This document shows, piece after piece, positions 33,718-42,422 of a DNA stretch of 64,000 bases. The position numbers were made by a program, and so were the translations under genes. Source of the stretch: Desulfomonile tiedjei (GTDB taxonomy: Bacteria; Desulfobacterota; Desulfomonilia; Desulfomonilales; Desulfomonilaceae); NCBI GenBank assembly GCA_016212925.1, contig JACRDF010000027.1:1-64000 (forward strand). Reading direction: 5' to 3'. The number at the start of each line of letters is the position of its first letter. Position 1 is the first letter of the stretch. Under the pieces are notes generated by a model, which was given only the letters and a program-made list of their open reading frames with translations, ran no database searches and had not been told where the DNA came from.

Positions 33718-34418
33718 CCCCTATTCTGGAGGCTTCGGGCCTCAACACCTTTTACGGTCACAGCCACATACTGTTTGACGTCGGGCTCTCCGTGGCTGTC
33801 GGCGAAACCGTGTGCCTCATGGGCCGCAATGGCGCGGGCAAGACCACCACGTTCAGGTCTATTATGGGACTTACTCCGGCTCGAAGCGGAAAAGTGGTGT
33901 TCAAGGGCACGGATTGCACGCGGCTCCCTGCATATAAGATAGCAAAAATGGGGCTTGGGTTCGTTCCCGAAGACCGAAGGATATTCGGACCCTTGACCGT
34001 CCGGGAGAACCTCGAATTGGGCAAGATCCCGCGCCGCAAAGGTCGCTGGAACCTTGAGAGCGTTTTGGACCAATTCCCTCTGTTGGTGCATATGCAGGAT
34101 CGCCTCGGCGGGACTCTTTCCGGCGGAGAGCAACAAATGCTCACGATTGCCAGGGCGTTAATGGGCAACCCTGACGTGCTGGTTCTCGATGAGCCGACTG
34201 AAGGTCTGGCGCCTGTGGTCGTCTCTGTGCTTAGGGACCTCATAATGAGCCTGAAGAGCGCGCAGACGACCATTCTAATGTCGGAGCAAAATATGCGCTT
34301 CACTCTGGCGGTTGCTGATCGTGTCGTGGTTATCGACAGGGGCCAGGTCGTGTACACGGGGACGGTGGGCGAATTCCAGAAGGACGAGAGCGTGCAAAAG
34401 AAATATCTAGCCGTGTAG
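33714..34418 (+). CDS. ABC transporter ATP-binding protein (LivF family)
   Basis: 234 aa. Walker A GRNGAGKTT, signature LSGGEQQMLTIARAL, Walker B VLVLDEPTEGLAP, late MSEQNMRFTLAVADRVVVIDRG with Gln-Asn in place of the switch His, as is normal in LivF. Heterodimer partner of the 32962 product; overlaps it by ATGA. Confidence 0.94.
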   Translation: MTPILEASGLNTFYGHSHILFDVGLSVAVGETVCLMGRNGAGKTTTFRSIMGLTPARSGKVVFKGTDCTRLPAYKIAKMGLGFVPEDRRIFGPLTVRENLELGKIPRRKGRWNLESVLDQFPLLVHMQDRLGGTLSGGEQQMLTIARALMGNPDVLVLDEPTEGLAPVVVSVLRDLIMSLKSAQTTILMSEQNMRFTLAVADRVVVIDRGQVVYTGTVGEFQKDESVQKKYLAV

Positions 34419-34459
34419 GCGGGCCGCCGGAGACACTAATCCAGGAAGGTGAGACCTCA

Positions 34460-35617
34460 ATGAATCGTGTAAGTATTTTTCAAACAACACCGCGCATAGT
34501 CATGGGACCCGGCTCAGCGGAGCGGATTGCCGAGGAAGCAGCGCGGCTGGCCGCGAAGAAAATAATGATAATTACCGATCCTGGCCTGGTCCAAACTGGA
34601 ATCGTCGGCAGGTTCGAAGAACTGTTGAAAACGGCAGGTTGTTCGGTGGAAAGGTTTGCCGATGTGGAACCTGACCCACGCCACGAAGTCGCTACCCAAG
34701 CCGCGGAGCGAACCAGAGAGGCCGCTGCGGAACTCATTGTCGCGATTGGCGGAGGTTCCTCTCTGGACATAGCCAAAGCTGCCTCCATACTTGTGACCAA
34801 CCAAGAGCCGATCAGCTCTCTCTTTGGAATAGACATGGTTAAAAGCCGGGGGCTGCCGACGATTGTGGTTCCTACCACAGCCGGCACGGGCAGCGAAGTC
34901 ACCCCCATCGTCATCCTCTCCGACCATCAGGAGAAGCTTAAAAAGGGCATAGTAAGCCCGCATCTGTTCCCGGCATGCGCCATTTTGGACCCTGAGCTGA
35001 CTCTGGGGCTGCCCGCGGCGATGACCGCGGCCACGGGCATGGATGCTTTGATTCACGCGGTTGAGGCTTATACTTCGAGGAATGCCACGCGGTTTACGGA
35101 CCTGCTGGCCTTGGACGCTATGGGCCTTATTTTCCGAAACATACGCACCGCTTTCGCGAACGGATCTGACCTCCAGGCCAGGTCGAACATGCTCGAAGGC
35201 AGTATGCTGGCAGGAATGGCTTTTGCCAACGCGGGAGTGACAGCGGTTCACGCATTTGCTTACCCCATAGGAGCGGAATTCCACATTCCGCATGGTGTGG
35301 CCAACAGCATCATGCTCACGGCTGTAATGGAATTCAACATGCTGGGCAACTTGCCCAAGTTCGCGCGCATGGCGGAGGTCTTTGGAGAAGAAATTTACGG
35401 CTTGAGCGAACGCCGAGCCGCACAGATGGCTGTGGAAGCGCTCCGGACGCTGGCAAGCGATCTCAAGGTTCCCAATCGGTTGAGTGAGTTCGGGGTTAAG
35501 GCGGAAGACATTCCTTCCCTCGCACGAGGTGTGATGAAGGTGACAAGGCTTCTTGCCAACAACCCGCGGGAGCTGAAACTCGGAGATGCTGAGGAGATTT
35601 ACAGGAGCGTGCTCTAA
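34460..35617 (+). CDS. Iron-containing alcohol dehydrogenase
   Basis: 385 aa, group III (Fe-ADH) fold. The NAD-binding region has AIGGGSSLDIAKA and PTTAGTGSEVTP; the metal ligands lie in GMDALIHAVEAYTS (His) and HAFAYPIGAEFHIPHG (two His) with an upstream Asp. Oxidises an alcohol to an aldehyde or the reverse; together with the AOR gene that follows it would carry an alcohol to a carboxylic acid. GAAGGTGAG precedes the ATG. Same operon as the importer (41-base gap). Confidence 0.92.
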   Translation: MNRVSIFQTTPRIVMGPGSAERIAEEAARLAAKKIMIITDPGLVQTGIVGRFEELLKTAGCSVERFADVEPDPRHEVATQAAERTREAAAELIVAIGGGSSLDIAKAASILVTNQEPISSLFGIDMVKSRGLPTIVVPTTAGTGSEVTPIVILSDHQEKLKKGIVSPHLFPACAILDPELTLGLPAAMTAATGMDALIHAVEAYTSRNATRFTDLLALDAMGLIFRNIRTAFANGSDLQARSNMLEGSMLAGMAFANAGVTAVHAFAYPIGAEFHIPHGVANSIMLTAVMEFNMLGNLPKFARMAEVFGEEIYGLSERRAAQMAVEALRTLASDLKVPNRLSEFGVKAEDIPSLARGVMKVTRLLANNPRELKLGDAEEIYRSVL

Positions 35618-35684
35618 CAGACGATGTTATATTCTTTTAGATTATGCCTTTAGCTCAGCGTAACGAGGCGGAATGCCATTAAGG

Positions 35685-35831
35685 TGTCATTGCGAGGCCG
35701 AAGCCCGAAGCAATCTGCATTGGTGGGACAGGCGTCTCGCCTGTCTGTTGGGATGACAGGCAAGATGCCTGTCCCACCGAAGATAAGATTGCTTTCCCGC
35801 GGAACGCGGGATTTCACTCCTCGCAATGACA
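35685..35831. repeat. Nested dispersed repeat with TGTCATTGCGAGG inverted ends
   Basis: Outer ends TGTCATTGCGAGG (35685-35697) and CCTCGCAATGACA (35819-35831) are perfect inverted copies, with GAAGCAATCT/AGATTGCTT inside. A second repeat family (GGTGGGACAGGC...GCCTGTCCCACC, 35719-35779) sits within it. A shorter relative of the outer unit is at 54585-54650. The 334-base gap 35618-35951 holds nothing else that I can see. Confidence 0.65.
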
Positions 35832-35951
35832 GTCTGTGCCTTATCCTGGGGCAAAGGCTGGTATCATGTGCCCGCGGCATCGGCCAAATCTGCGGGCCAA
35901 AGCCACAATCCAGTGCAACATCAACCTGCCGCAAAAAAAGGAACGTGAGCC

Positions 35952-37736
35952 ATGTTTGGTTTGTACAATATGGTGCTCAGAGTTAACGCCTCCCAGAAAT
36001 CCTATGATCTTAATATGATTTCTGACGAGGTTATGACTCGGACTCTGGGAGGTAAAGGGCTGGCCACGCATCTGCTTCTCAAGCATAATCCTCCGGGCGT
36101 GGACCCCATGAGTCCCGATAACCACCTTGTCTTCGCAATCGGACCTACCACAGGCACCGCGATATGGGGTTCATGCCGCTACGGCGTTTACAGCAAGTCC
36201 CCACAAACGGGTTTCTATTCCGAATCATATTCCGGCGGTACGGTTGCCGAGTACATGGCTAAAACCGGGTTCGACGCGGTGCTGATTCACGGCGCCGCCG
36301 AGGAGCCGGTGTGGCTGGAGGTTTCCCACGAAGGGGCACATTTTCATCCTGCCGGTGATATCTGGGGCCTCGATACCTATGAAACGGAAGATCGCGTTAA
36401 AGCCTGGCTCAAGGAGAAGCGTGGCCCCGGAAAAAACTGCGGGGTGGTTGTCATCGGCCCGGCAGGTGAGAATGGAGTCACCTTCTCAGTCATCGAGAAC
36501 GACCGATGGCGAAGCGCGGGACGCACCGGCGTAGGCGCGGTGATGGGTTCAAAAAAAATCAAAGCCATTGCTTTCTGGGGAAACAAAACCAAGGAACTTG
36601 CCGATCCCGAACTTGTGAGGCGGTTTTCAAAGGATCTAGCTCAACGGGCCAAGGAAGATGCGGGAGTTAAGGCGTACAAGAGCCTGGGCACCCCCATGAT
36701 GGTTGACATCATGAGCAAGGTGGGGAGCTTCCCCACACGCTATTGGCAGAAAGGTCAAGCGGAACATCAGGCGCAGATCAATGCTGCGGCCCTTCACGAA
36801 CGCTGTGAAGTCAGCCCGCATGCCTGCCTGAAATGCTTCATCGCCTGCGGAAGGATGTCTACCGTCAAAGAAGGCCGGCACAAGGGGCTCAAGATAGAAG
36901 GGCCCGAGTACGAGACTATCTACTCTTTCGGCGGCCTGTGTGAGGTTCAATCCATAGAGGAGATCGCGTACCTGAACGATCTGTGCGATCGGGTCGGCGT
37001 AGACACCATCAGCGCCGGCAATTTGGCCGCACTTACGATAGAGGCCTCGCGGCAGGGTAAGATCGACTACCGGATCGACTATGGCCAGGTTGACCAAATC
37101 GCTACCCTCATAGAAGAGATCGCTTTTCGTAGAGGAATCGGGGATACACTCGCCAAGGGGATCAAAGTCGCCGCTGAAGCCATGGGAATGGCTGATCAGG
37201 CCATCCACGTGAAAGGTTTGGAGCCCGCGGGTTATGACCCTCGCGTGCTCAAAGGCATGGGCTTGGCTTACGGAACCTCGGATCGCGGCGCGTGCCACTT
37301 AAGAGCTACCTTTTACAAGCCCGAGTTGGCCAAAATGATCGACCCCGACCAGATCGCGGGCAAGGCGGAAATGTTCATCGAGTGGGAAGATCGGCTGACC
37401 ATTTTTGATTCACTGGTCCTTTGCCGTTTTTACCGTGATTTGTACCAGTGGGGCGATCTTGCGGAAATGCTCAAGGGCATAACGGGGCTCGATCTTGACA
37501 GGGAGTCCCTTAAATCCATAGCAACAGGCATTTCCGATAACACACGGCGCTTCAACATCAGGGAAGGTCTGACACCGGAAGACGACAAGCTTCCCAAGCG
37601 CTTCTGCAACGAAGTGCTCCCTGAGACCGGCAAGATAATTCCTGAAGAACAGATGCAGCAACTTCTGGCAGATTACTACAAGGCCAGAGGCTGGGATGAA
37701 GCAGGCAAGCCTCCTGAAGAATCAGGCCAGGTCTAA
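35952..37736 (+). CDS. Aldehyde:ferredoxin oxidoreductase (tungsten AOR family)
   Basis: 594 aa. Oxidises aldehydes to carboxylates with ferredoxin, or runs in reverse, using a bis-pyranopterin tungsten cofactor and one 4Fe-4S cluster. The cluster ligands C292-x2-C295-x3-C299 and C491 fit the AOR pattern closely. The N-terminal beta domain with TLGGKGLATHLL, and GRTGVGAVMGSKKIKAI, are also diagnostic. AAGGAACG precedes the ATG. It ends the catabolic operon or is separately transcribed, because a repeat element of 147 bases separates it from the Fe-ADH gene. Confidence 0.94.
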   Translation: MFGLYNMVLRVNASQKSYDLNMISDEVMTRTLGGKGLATHLLLKHNPPGVDPMSPDNHLVFAIGPTTGTAIWGSCRYGVYSKSPQTGFYSESYSGGTVAEYMAKTGFDAVLIHGAAEEPVWLEVSHEGAHFHPAGDIWGLDTYETEDRVKAWLKEKRGPGKNCGVVVIGPAGENGVTFSVIENDRWRSAGRTGVGAVMGSKKIKAIAFWGNKTKELADPELVRRFSKDLAQRAKEDAGVKAYKSLGTPMMVDIMSKVGSFPTRYWQKGQAEHQAQINAAALHERCEVSPHACLKCFIACGRMSTVKEGRHKGLKIEGPEYETIYSFGGLCEVQSIEEIAYLNDLCDRVGVDTISAGNLAALTIEASRQGKIDYRIDYGQVDQIATLIEEIAFRRGIGDTLAKGIKVAAEAMGMADQAIHVKGLEPAGYDPRVLKGMGLAYGTSDRGACHLRATFYKPELAKMIDPDQIAGKAEMFIEWEDRLTIFDSLVLCRFYRDLYQWGDLAEMLKGITGLDLDRESLKSIATGISDNTRRFNIREGLTPEDDKLPKRFCNEVLPETGKIIPEEQMQQLLADYYKARGWDEAGKPPEESGQV

Positions 37737-37760
37737 CAGGGTGGCTCGAAGAAGGGAATT

Positions 37761-37818
37761 GCAGGGGAACCCCTTTTTGCAAAAAAGGGGTTCCCCTGCA
37801 CCCCTCCCCAAAAACTCT
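37761..37818 (-). repeat. Miniature palindromic element, copy 3 (reversed)
   Basis: GCAGGGGAACCCCTTTTT pairs with the following AAAAAGGGGTTCCCCTGC around a short apex; CCCCTCCCCAAAAAC completes the unit seen at 10890 and 11371, here in the opposite sense. It starts 25 bases after the AOR stop codon and probably acts as terminator. Confidence 0.7.
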
Positions 37819-37825
37819 CATATTC

Positions 37826-37874
37826 TTACGTGCATGGTGGTTCCCGCGGCCAGCGGGAACCACCATGCACGTAA
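37826..37874. repeat. Perfect 22-bp stem hairpin
   Basis: Bases 37826-37847 pair without mismatch with 37853-37874 around the loop GGCCA. A second perfect hairpin (CTCGTTCCCAGGC, 13 bp) follows at 37887-37916. Confidence 0.7.
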
Positions 37875-37949
37875 GGGATAGAGTTTCTCGTTCCCAGGCT
37901 GGAGCCTGGGAACGAGTGACACCTTGTTACGTTTCAGCGACACCCGGGC

Positions 37950-38013
37950 ATGGCGGGCACGGCCCGCCCTACAGGAGGCGCCTCGCAGATTCGTAGGGCG
38001 GGCCGTGCCCGCC
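37950..38013. repeat. Inverted pair of GTAGGGCGGGC-type REPs
   Basis: GGCGGGCACGGCCCGCCCTAC and GTAGGGCGGGCCGTGCCCGCC face each other. With the hairpins at 37761, 37826 and 37887, the 360-base gap 37737-38096 consists almost wholly of palindromes. Confidence 0.7.
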
Positions 38014-38096
38014 GACTGTGATAGCTGATAACGCCCGCGGCCGGGCCTAGATCCATCTTCTGTCCTCCAACCTTTGGCATGACTAATAGTTGCCGA

Positions 38097-38330
38097 CTAT
38101 TTCCGGAAGAACCACAGCAAGAAATTCAGCACAATTGTAATCACTATACTCAACACAATTGAGGTCATCAGCGGAAACCGGAATGAAAACCCGGGCCGGT
38201 CCACGCTGATGTCACCGGGAAGACTACCGAACGGCAGCCCTGACTTCCCCGCCAGCCAGACAATCAGACCCAAGGCGGCCACAATCAGGCCGGCGAAAAT
38301 GATCCATCTCCCAAATGATTGTAAATCCAT
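38097..38330 (-). CDS. DUF2905 family small membrane protein
   Basis: 77 aa with two TM segments (about 9-27 and 52-72). Between them is GLPFGSLPGDISVDRPGFSFRFPL, the DUF2905 signature. Function unknown. The ribosome site is weak. It follows the Tm-1-like gene on the same strand by 37 bases and may be in its operon. Confidence 0.85.
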   Translation of the reverse strand: MDLQSFGRWIIFAGLIVAALGLIVWLAGKSGLPFGSLPGDISVDRPGFSFRFPLMTSIVLSIVITIVLNFLLWFFRK

Positions 38331-38367
38331 GACTATCTACACGACATGCTGGTGCAACTGGTCAATC

Positions 38368-39582
38368 TCAAGGCTTCATCATGGTATCCAACTCTGAGAC
38401 CACAACTTCCGCGAACTCCGCGTCGTTGATGTGAGCATTAACCTCTATGACCTCAATTTGTCCGGCCAGGGCGGCTCGTAGCTCAGCGGTGAAAGCCTTG
38501 TTCGTTTCAGAGTCGTGCAATGGGCCATCCAGCGCGTCCGCTTCGGACCAACCCTTGAGGGGTATCGCAACCTTCACCGGGCCTTTGGCTCGGTTGAGCT
38601 TCTCAGCTATTATCCCGGACAACCGGAGTACGTCGTCGCGGCTGGTGCGAACCCCTGATCTGAAATCGTACCAGAATACCTTGCGGCCTCTGACCTCTTC
38701 CGGCATTGTCTCCAGGGAGTCAAATTCCAGCACGATGCAATCCAGTCCTCCCGGAACCACGACCTGCGGAATTCCCCGCCGTCCCGCAGACTCGAGTCGC
38801 TCCGGGCCTATTGCTCCGCAATACCCGCCGTACATCTGGTCGGCGAATTCATGCAGGGCGAAGTCTACCACCCCGCTTATCAATCCCTGGTCGATCAGGT
38901 CCTCCATTGCCATGCCTCCGGTGCCGTTGGCGTGAAAAGGAGCCACTTCGTATCCATGTTCTTCGAGCAACCCTTTGACCCGCATCGCACCTTTGGTTAT
39001 GAAACCGAATGATGTCAGACCGATCAGCGGCTTGTCGGAACGGATCTGAACTGTGCTGCGAACCATTCCCACCATGGCCGATGCCGCGTTGGCGAGTATT
39101 CTCCTGCTGATGGCATTCAGTCCCAGGATATCCACGACCGAATGCATCATGATGATGTCTTTTGTCCCAATGAGTTGGCTCATGTCCCGGGAGGCCACCG
39201 TGGAGACCATCAACTTGGGCACACCCAGGGGCAGGGAGCGCATGATCCCGGTGCCGATATGAGTCCCGGTGCCTCCTCCAATGCTTATGATGCCCGACAA
39301 CCTACCGGATTCAAATAGGCGACTTATTACAATTGCCCCGCCGTCGATCATAGTCTGCACGGCCGATCTTCGATCAGCCCTTTTCCGTAATTCCTCGGCA
39401 GTGACGCCGGCCGCGTCAGTGACTTCTTCCCGTGAGATGTCAGGCTCAATCATTGGTGGACTGAGGGTCCCCACATCCATGACGATCGTGGAACAGCCGG
39501 ATTCTTCTATTATATGCCTTAAATATCCGACCTCTTCTCCCTTGGTGTCGAGGGTTCCGACGATGGCTACAGGGGCGGGCAT
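38368..39582 (-). CDS. Tm-1-like ATP-binding (UPF0261) protein, copy 1
   Basis: 404 aa. The N-terminal half is the UPF0261/Tm-1 ATP-binding domain: VAIVGTLDTKGEEVGYLRHII at the start and SIGGGTGTHIGTGIMRSLPLGVPKLMVSTVAS, a glycine-rich nucleotide site. The C-terminal half is the TIM-barrel-like part with PLKGWSEADALDGPLHD near the end. A paralogue is at 61578-62822. Bacterial members are poorly characterised; plant Tm-1 inhibits viral replication. GAGAGGTCTCC precedes the ATG. Confidence 0.85.
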   Translation of the reverse strand: MPAPVAIVGTLDTKGEEVGYLRHIIEESGCSTIVMDVGTLSPPMIEPDISREEVTDAAGVTAEELRKRADRRSAVQTMIDGGAIVISRLFESGRLSGIISIGGGTGTHIGTGIMRSLPLGVPKLMVSTVASRDMSQLIGTKDIIMMHSVVDILGLNAISRRILANAASAMVGMVRSTVQIRSDKPLIGLTSFGFITKGAMRVKGLLEEHGYEVAPFHANGTGGMAMEDLIDQGLISGVVDFALHEFADQMYGGYCGAIGPERLESAGRRGIPQVVVPGGLDCIVLEFDSLETMPEEVRGRKVFWYDFRSGVRTSRDDVLRLSGIIAEKLNRAKGPVKVAIPLKGWSEADALDGPLHDSETNKAFTAELRAALAGQIEVIEVNAHINDAEFAEVVVSELDTMMKP

Positions 39583-39897
39583 GGAGACCTCTCAGGATGG
39601 CAGCGCTTCTGGGCTGATCTTGCAAACGGGCTTCGAGGGAAGTTATTGGGTTTTCTCCTGGATGTCAAACCGAGGAGAAAATCTAGGGCTGCCGTCAAGG
39701 CATGCGGGACTCATACGAATGTGCTTTCAAACGTGGGATCTACGGGGAAGACTCTTTAAGTATCTCGCCTCCTGAATTCGCAAGACCCATTCCCTTTCGC
39801 GGGCCACTGAAGGAGCGAAATTCATACGTCTAGCTTGATCCTGGACAATTTCCCAATAGGGCAACCAGCGTCTGGCCAGAAGCCGTTGGTTCAAGTG
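39583..39897. other. Gene-free stretch
   Basis: 315 bases between two leftward genes. I see no RNA gene, repeat or convincing promoter. It should contain the promoter of the Tm-1-like gene and the end of the glycan operon. Confidence 0.5.
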
Positions 39898-40857
39898 TTA
39901 TCCTTTAGGGCATTGTTTAAGGAAGTCCATAACCTCCTTCAAACTCCCCGTGGCGACTGCAACGCAACTATCTGCACCTCCATAATAGACGCGCAGCTCA
40001 TCACCCTGCAGGATCCAGCCACAGGCGAAGACAACATTGCCAACGTCACCGCTCTTTTCAAAAGGCTCTTCAGGACCAAATATCCAGTGATCGGTGCGTC
40101 TCAGCACATGGGTCGGATCTTCCTTATCCAGCAGCGCGAGCCCAAGTCGGTAAATGCCGCCCGCAACAGTTTCCCTCACGCCGTGATACAGAATAAGCCA
40201 GCCGTCAGAAGTTTCAAGCGGCGGTGGTGAGAGTCCAATCTTGTTTGCATCCCACCAGCCGCCTCTCCTAGCAGGCAGTAGAACCTGATGATCTCCCCAG
40301 TGCTTCAGATCGGGTGAGAAAGATATCCAGATGTGCCTTCCAACGTCTCTAAACGCTGTCACAGGCCTGTGGATCATTGCATATCTGCCTTTGAACTTGA
40401 CAGGGAAAAGCGCGGCGTCTTTGTCCTCGGGAGGCGTGACAGGACCCAGCCTATGAAAGTCGACAAAATCCTCGGTAGTCGCAAGGGACACCAGAGGCCC
40501 GACCTCTGAATAGGCAGTATAGGCGACAACCCACATTCCAAGGTCCTCTATCCACGTAAGTCGAGGATCTTCTATTCCCCAAGTTTCTTCGGGATAACCT
40601 TCAGGCTGCGGCACAAGTGTAGGCCGAGGATCAATTTCCCAGTCTGTAAGTCCGTTAGGGCTGCGCGCGACGCACAAATGTGAGAATCCCCGGCGATCTT
40701 CCACTCTCACCAACAGCAGGTACCGGCCATTAACCATTGTAGCGCCTGGATTGAACACTGAATTCACTTGATAGGGCCAGTCGCGATAGGTGAGGATGGG
40801 GTTCGCCTCATACCTTCTAAACAGTTCGCAATAGCCGTTGTCCGTTGCGTATCTCAT
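39898..40857 (-). CDS. GH130-type beta-mannoside phosphorylase-like protein, copy 1
   Basis: 319 aa, five-bladed propeller fold. FRRYEANPILTYRDWPY at the start and the GIEDPRL motif, whose Asp is the general acid of GH130, are present; other family marks are SPDLKHWG, KIGLSPPPLETSDGWLILYHG and IYRLGLALLDKEDP. GH130 enzymes phosphorolyse or build beta-mannosidic linkages with mannose 1-phosphate. Last gene of a leftward run with two glycosyltransferases; a paralogue lies at 46421 in the divergent run. Confidence 0.88.
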   Translation of the reverse strand: MRYATDNGYCELFRRYEANPILTYRDWPYQVNSVFNPGATMVNGRYLLLVRVEDRRGFSHLCVARSPNGLTDWEIDPRPTLVPQPEGYPEETWGIEDPRLTWIEDLGMWVVAYTAYSEVGPLVSLATTEDFVDFHRLGPVTPPEDKDAALFPVKFKGRYAMIHRPVTAFRDVGRHIWISFSPDLKHWGDHQVLLPARRGGWWDANKIGLSPPPLETSDGWLILYHGVRETVAGGIYRLGLALLDKEDPTHVLRRTDHWIFGPEEPFEKSGDVGNVVFACGWILQGDELRVYYGGADSCVAVATGSLKEVMDFLKQCPKG

Positions 40858-40884
40858 GTGTCCGACTGTCCTCGTGTCTATCGC

Positions 40885-42117
40885 TCAGAATTCAAGCGGG
40901 AGTTCAACCGCTTGTCCGCTCGCAACGGATTGTCGCGCCAACTCGTAAGCTTCGTTGTACTGTTTGGCTACCAGTTCCCAGGAAACTACCTGATCAAGAT
41001 ATTTCTTGAGGTTCTCTCCGAGTTGCAACCGGAGTTTTTCGTCACAGGCCATCGTGATTACCTGGTCCCTCAATCTTTGCTTGGTGGTAAAAAGCAATCC
41101 GCCTTCGCTTTCGAGCGTCTGAGCAGTGAGTCCTTCCATGGGGGCAGTAGTTATAAATGGCTTATTCAATGCAATTATTCGTGCAAGCGTTCCGGATTGG
41201 GTTTCATCGGTGGAAGGCAAGACTATGAAGTCACAGATCGCCATAACTTTGTAATATCTTTCTCCCCGTGGAACAAACTCGAAATAGTGGGCCAGTCCTT
41301 TTTTTTCCAGGACTTCGAGTTGCTGTCGATAATGATTGTAGTCCGTCAAGTGGTTTGGATCTCTCATTTTTCCGGCTGCTAAGAGGTCCCAATTTTCGCC
41401 GGACCGTTCCAGTATTTCTGCATGAATATCTTCCCACATGGAAGTTAAGATATCCCAGCGTTTATTTGACTGTATCCATCCGACCATGCCCACGAGGTGC
41501 TCACCCAGGTACGGGACCTTGTCCAAGCCCAACTCTTCCTTGAGAGCCCGGACGTCCTTGATTCCCCAGCGTCGATCGGGCCTGGATCCATGAGGGACCA
41601 CCATGACGTTTTTGGGGGTTCGCCAATGTCGGCCAACGAAATTCCATTCCAGGCGCCATTTTTGATAATGGCACTTGAACAGCACTACCCTTGCCCGTTC
41701 GCACATCTGGTACACGAAATTTGCCTCAAAATCAGTTAGTCTACCGTGGACGGTATGAGGCTCGACAATAGTGGGGAATTCATTGATTGCCTCGAGCAAA
41801 TCCAGAAACCCTTCATTTCCATCTCCCTCGCCCCTCGAGTCATGGTATTCGTACAGGCCGTATTCATGTTGCAGATGGACTGCGTACGGGCGCAGCTGAG
41901 ACACTTTTCCGGCCACGGTCTTCCACCAATCCCTCCTGGACATGTCAAGGATAGGAAATACGCCTTCTCCTTGGCCGTCTGTGTGGCTTATTACCAGGAT
42001 ATCCCTGTCCGGATTGGCCTTCTGGATGAATTCCCTTGCTTCTTCAGCGAAAGTCGCGATTCCGCACAGGCGCGGAGGATAGCTCGAAATTATGACTATG
42101 GGGTCTGAATTGCTCAT
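40885..42117 (-). CDS. GT4-type glycosyltransferase
   Basis: 410 aa, GT-B fold. The N-terminal domain has PPRLCGIATFAEEAREFI (acceptor side) and VEPHTVHGR; the C-terminal domain has HLVGMVGWIQSNKRWDIL and the donor-binding region PSTDETQSGTLARIIALNKPFITT, a variant of the GT4 EPFGxxxxEAxAxG loop. The same N-terminal CGIATFA motif occurs in the 776-aa enzyme upstream, so the two arose from one ancestor or share an acceptor. AAAGGAC precedes the ATG. Confidence 0.85.
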   Translation of the reverse strand: MSNSDPIVIISSYPPRLCGIATFAEEAREFIQKANPDRDILVISHTDGQGEGVFPILDMSRRDWWKTVAGKVSQLRPYAVHLQHEYGLYEYHDSRGEGDGNEGFLDLLEAINEFPTIVEPHTVHGRLTDFEANFVYQMCERARVVLFKCHYQKWRLEWNFVGRHWRTPKNVMVVPHGSRPDRRWGIKDVRALKEELGLDKVPYLGEHLVGMVGWIQSNKRWDILTSMWEDIHAEILERSGENWDLLAAGKMRDPNHLTDYNHYRQQLEVLEKKGLAHYFEFVPRGERYYKVMAICDFIVLPSTDETQSGTLARIIALNKPFITTAPMEGLTAQTLESEGGLLFTTKQRLRDQVITMACDEKLRLQLGENLKKYLDQVVSWELVAKQYNEAYELARQSVASGQAVELPLEF

Positions 42118-42422
42118 GGAAAGTCCTTTTCTTTACGACCGGGGCTCACCGGTTGCCCAAGTGAACGTGACTGTGTTGGACCAGCGTATGCCGATTCTTT
42201 CCCGCTGTCTTCTTCGTCGTAGTATACCGGCTGCCGTCCAAACTTGTCCGCTCAGGGCGCTTCTACATCAAACAGTCTCCCTTTGCAACCCGCAAAGATC
42301 GCAAAAAAAATCATTAGTTGGTGACTGAGAGGAGAAGGTAGGGGCGGTTCTGAGGCTCCAGGAGTTGCCGTTTAGATACCTTCGCTATAGATCCATAAGA
42401 CAGCGTGGAAATGGGAAGGTTC
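42118..42422. other. Gene-free stretch between two glycosyltransferase genes
   Basis: 305 bases. No gene, RNA or strong repeat seen. It may carry a promoter for the downstream glycosyltransferase/GH130 pair, but no element stands out. Confidence 0.45.
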
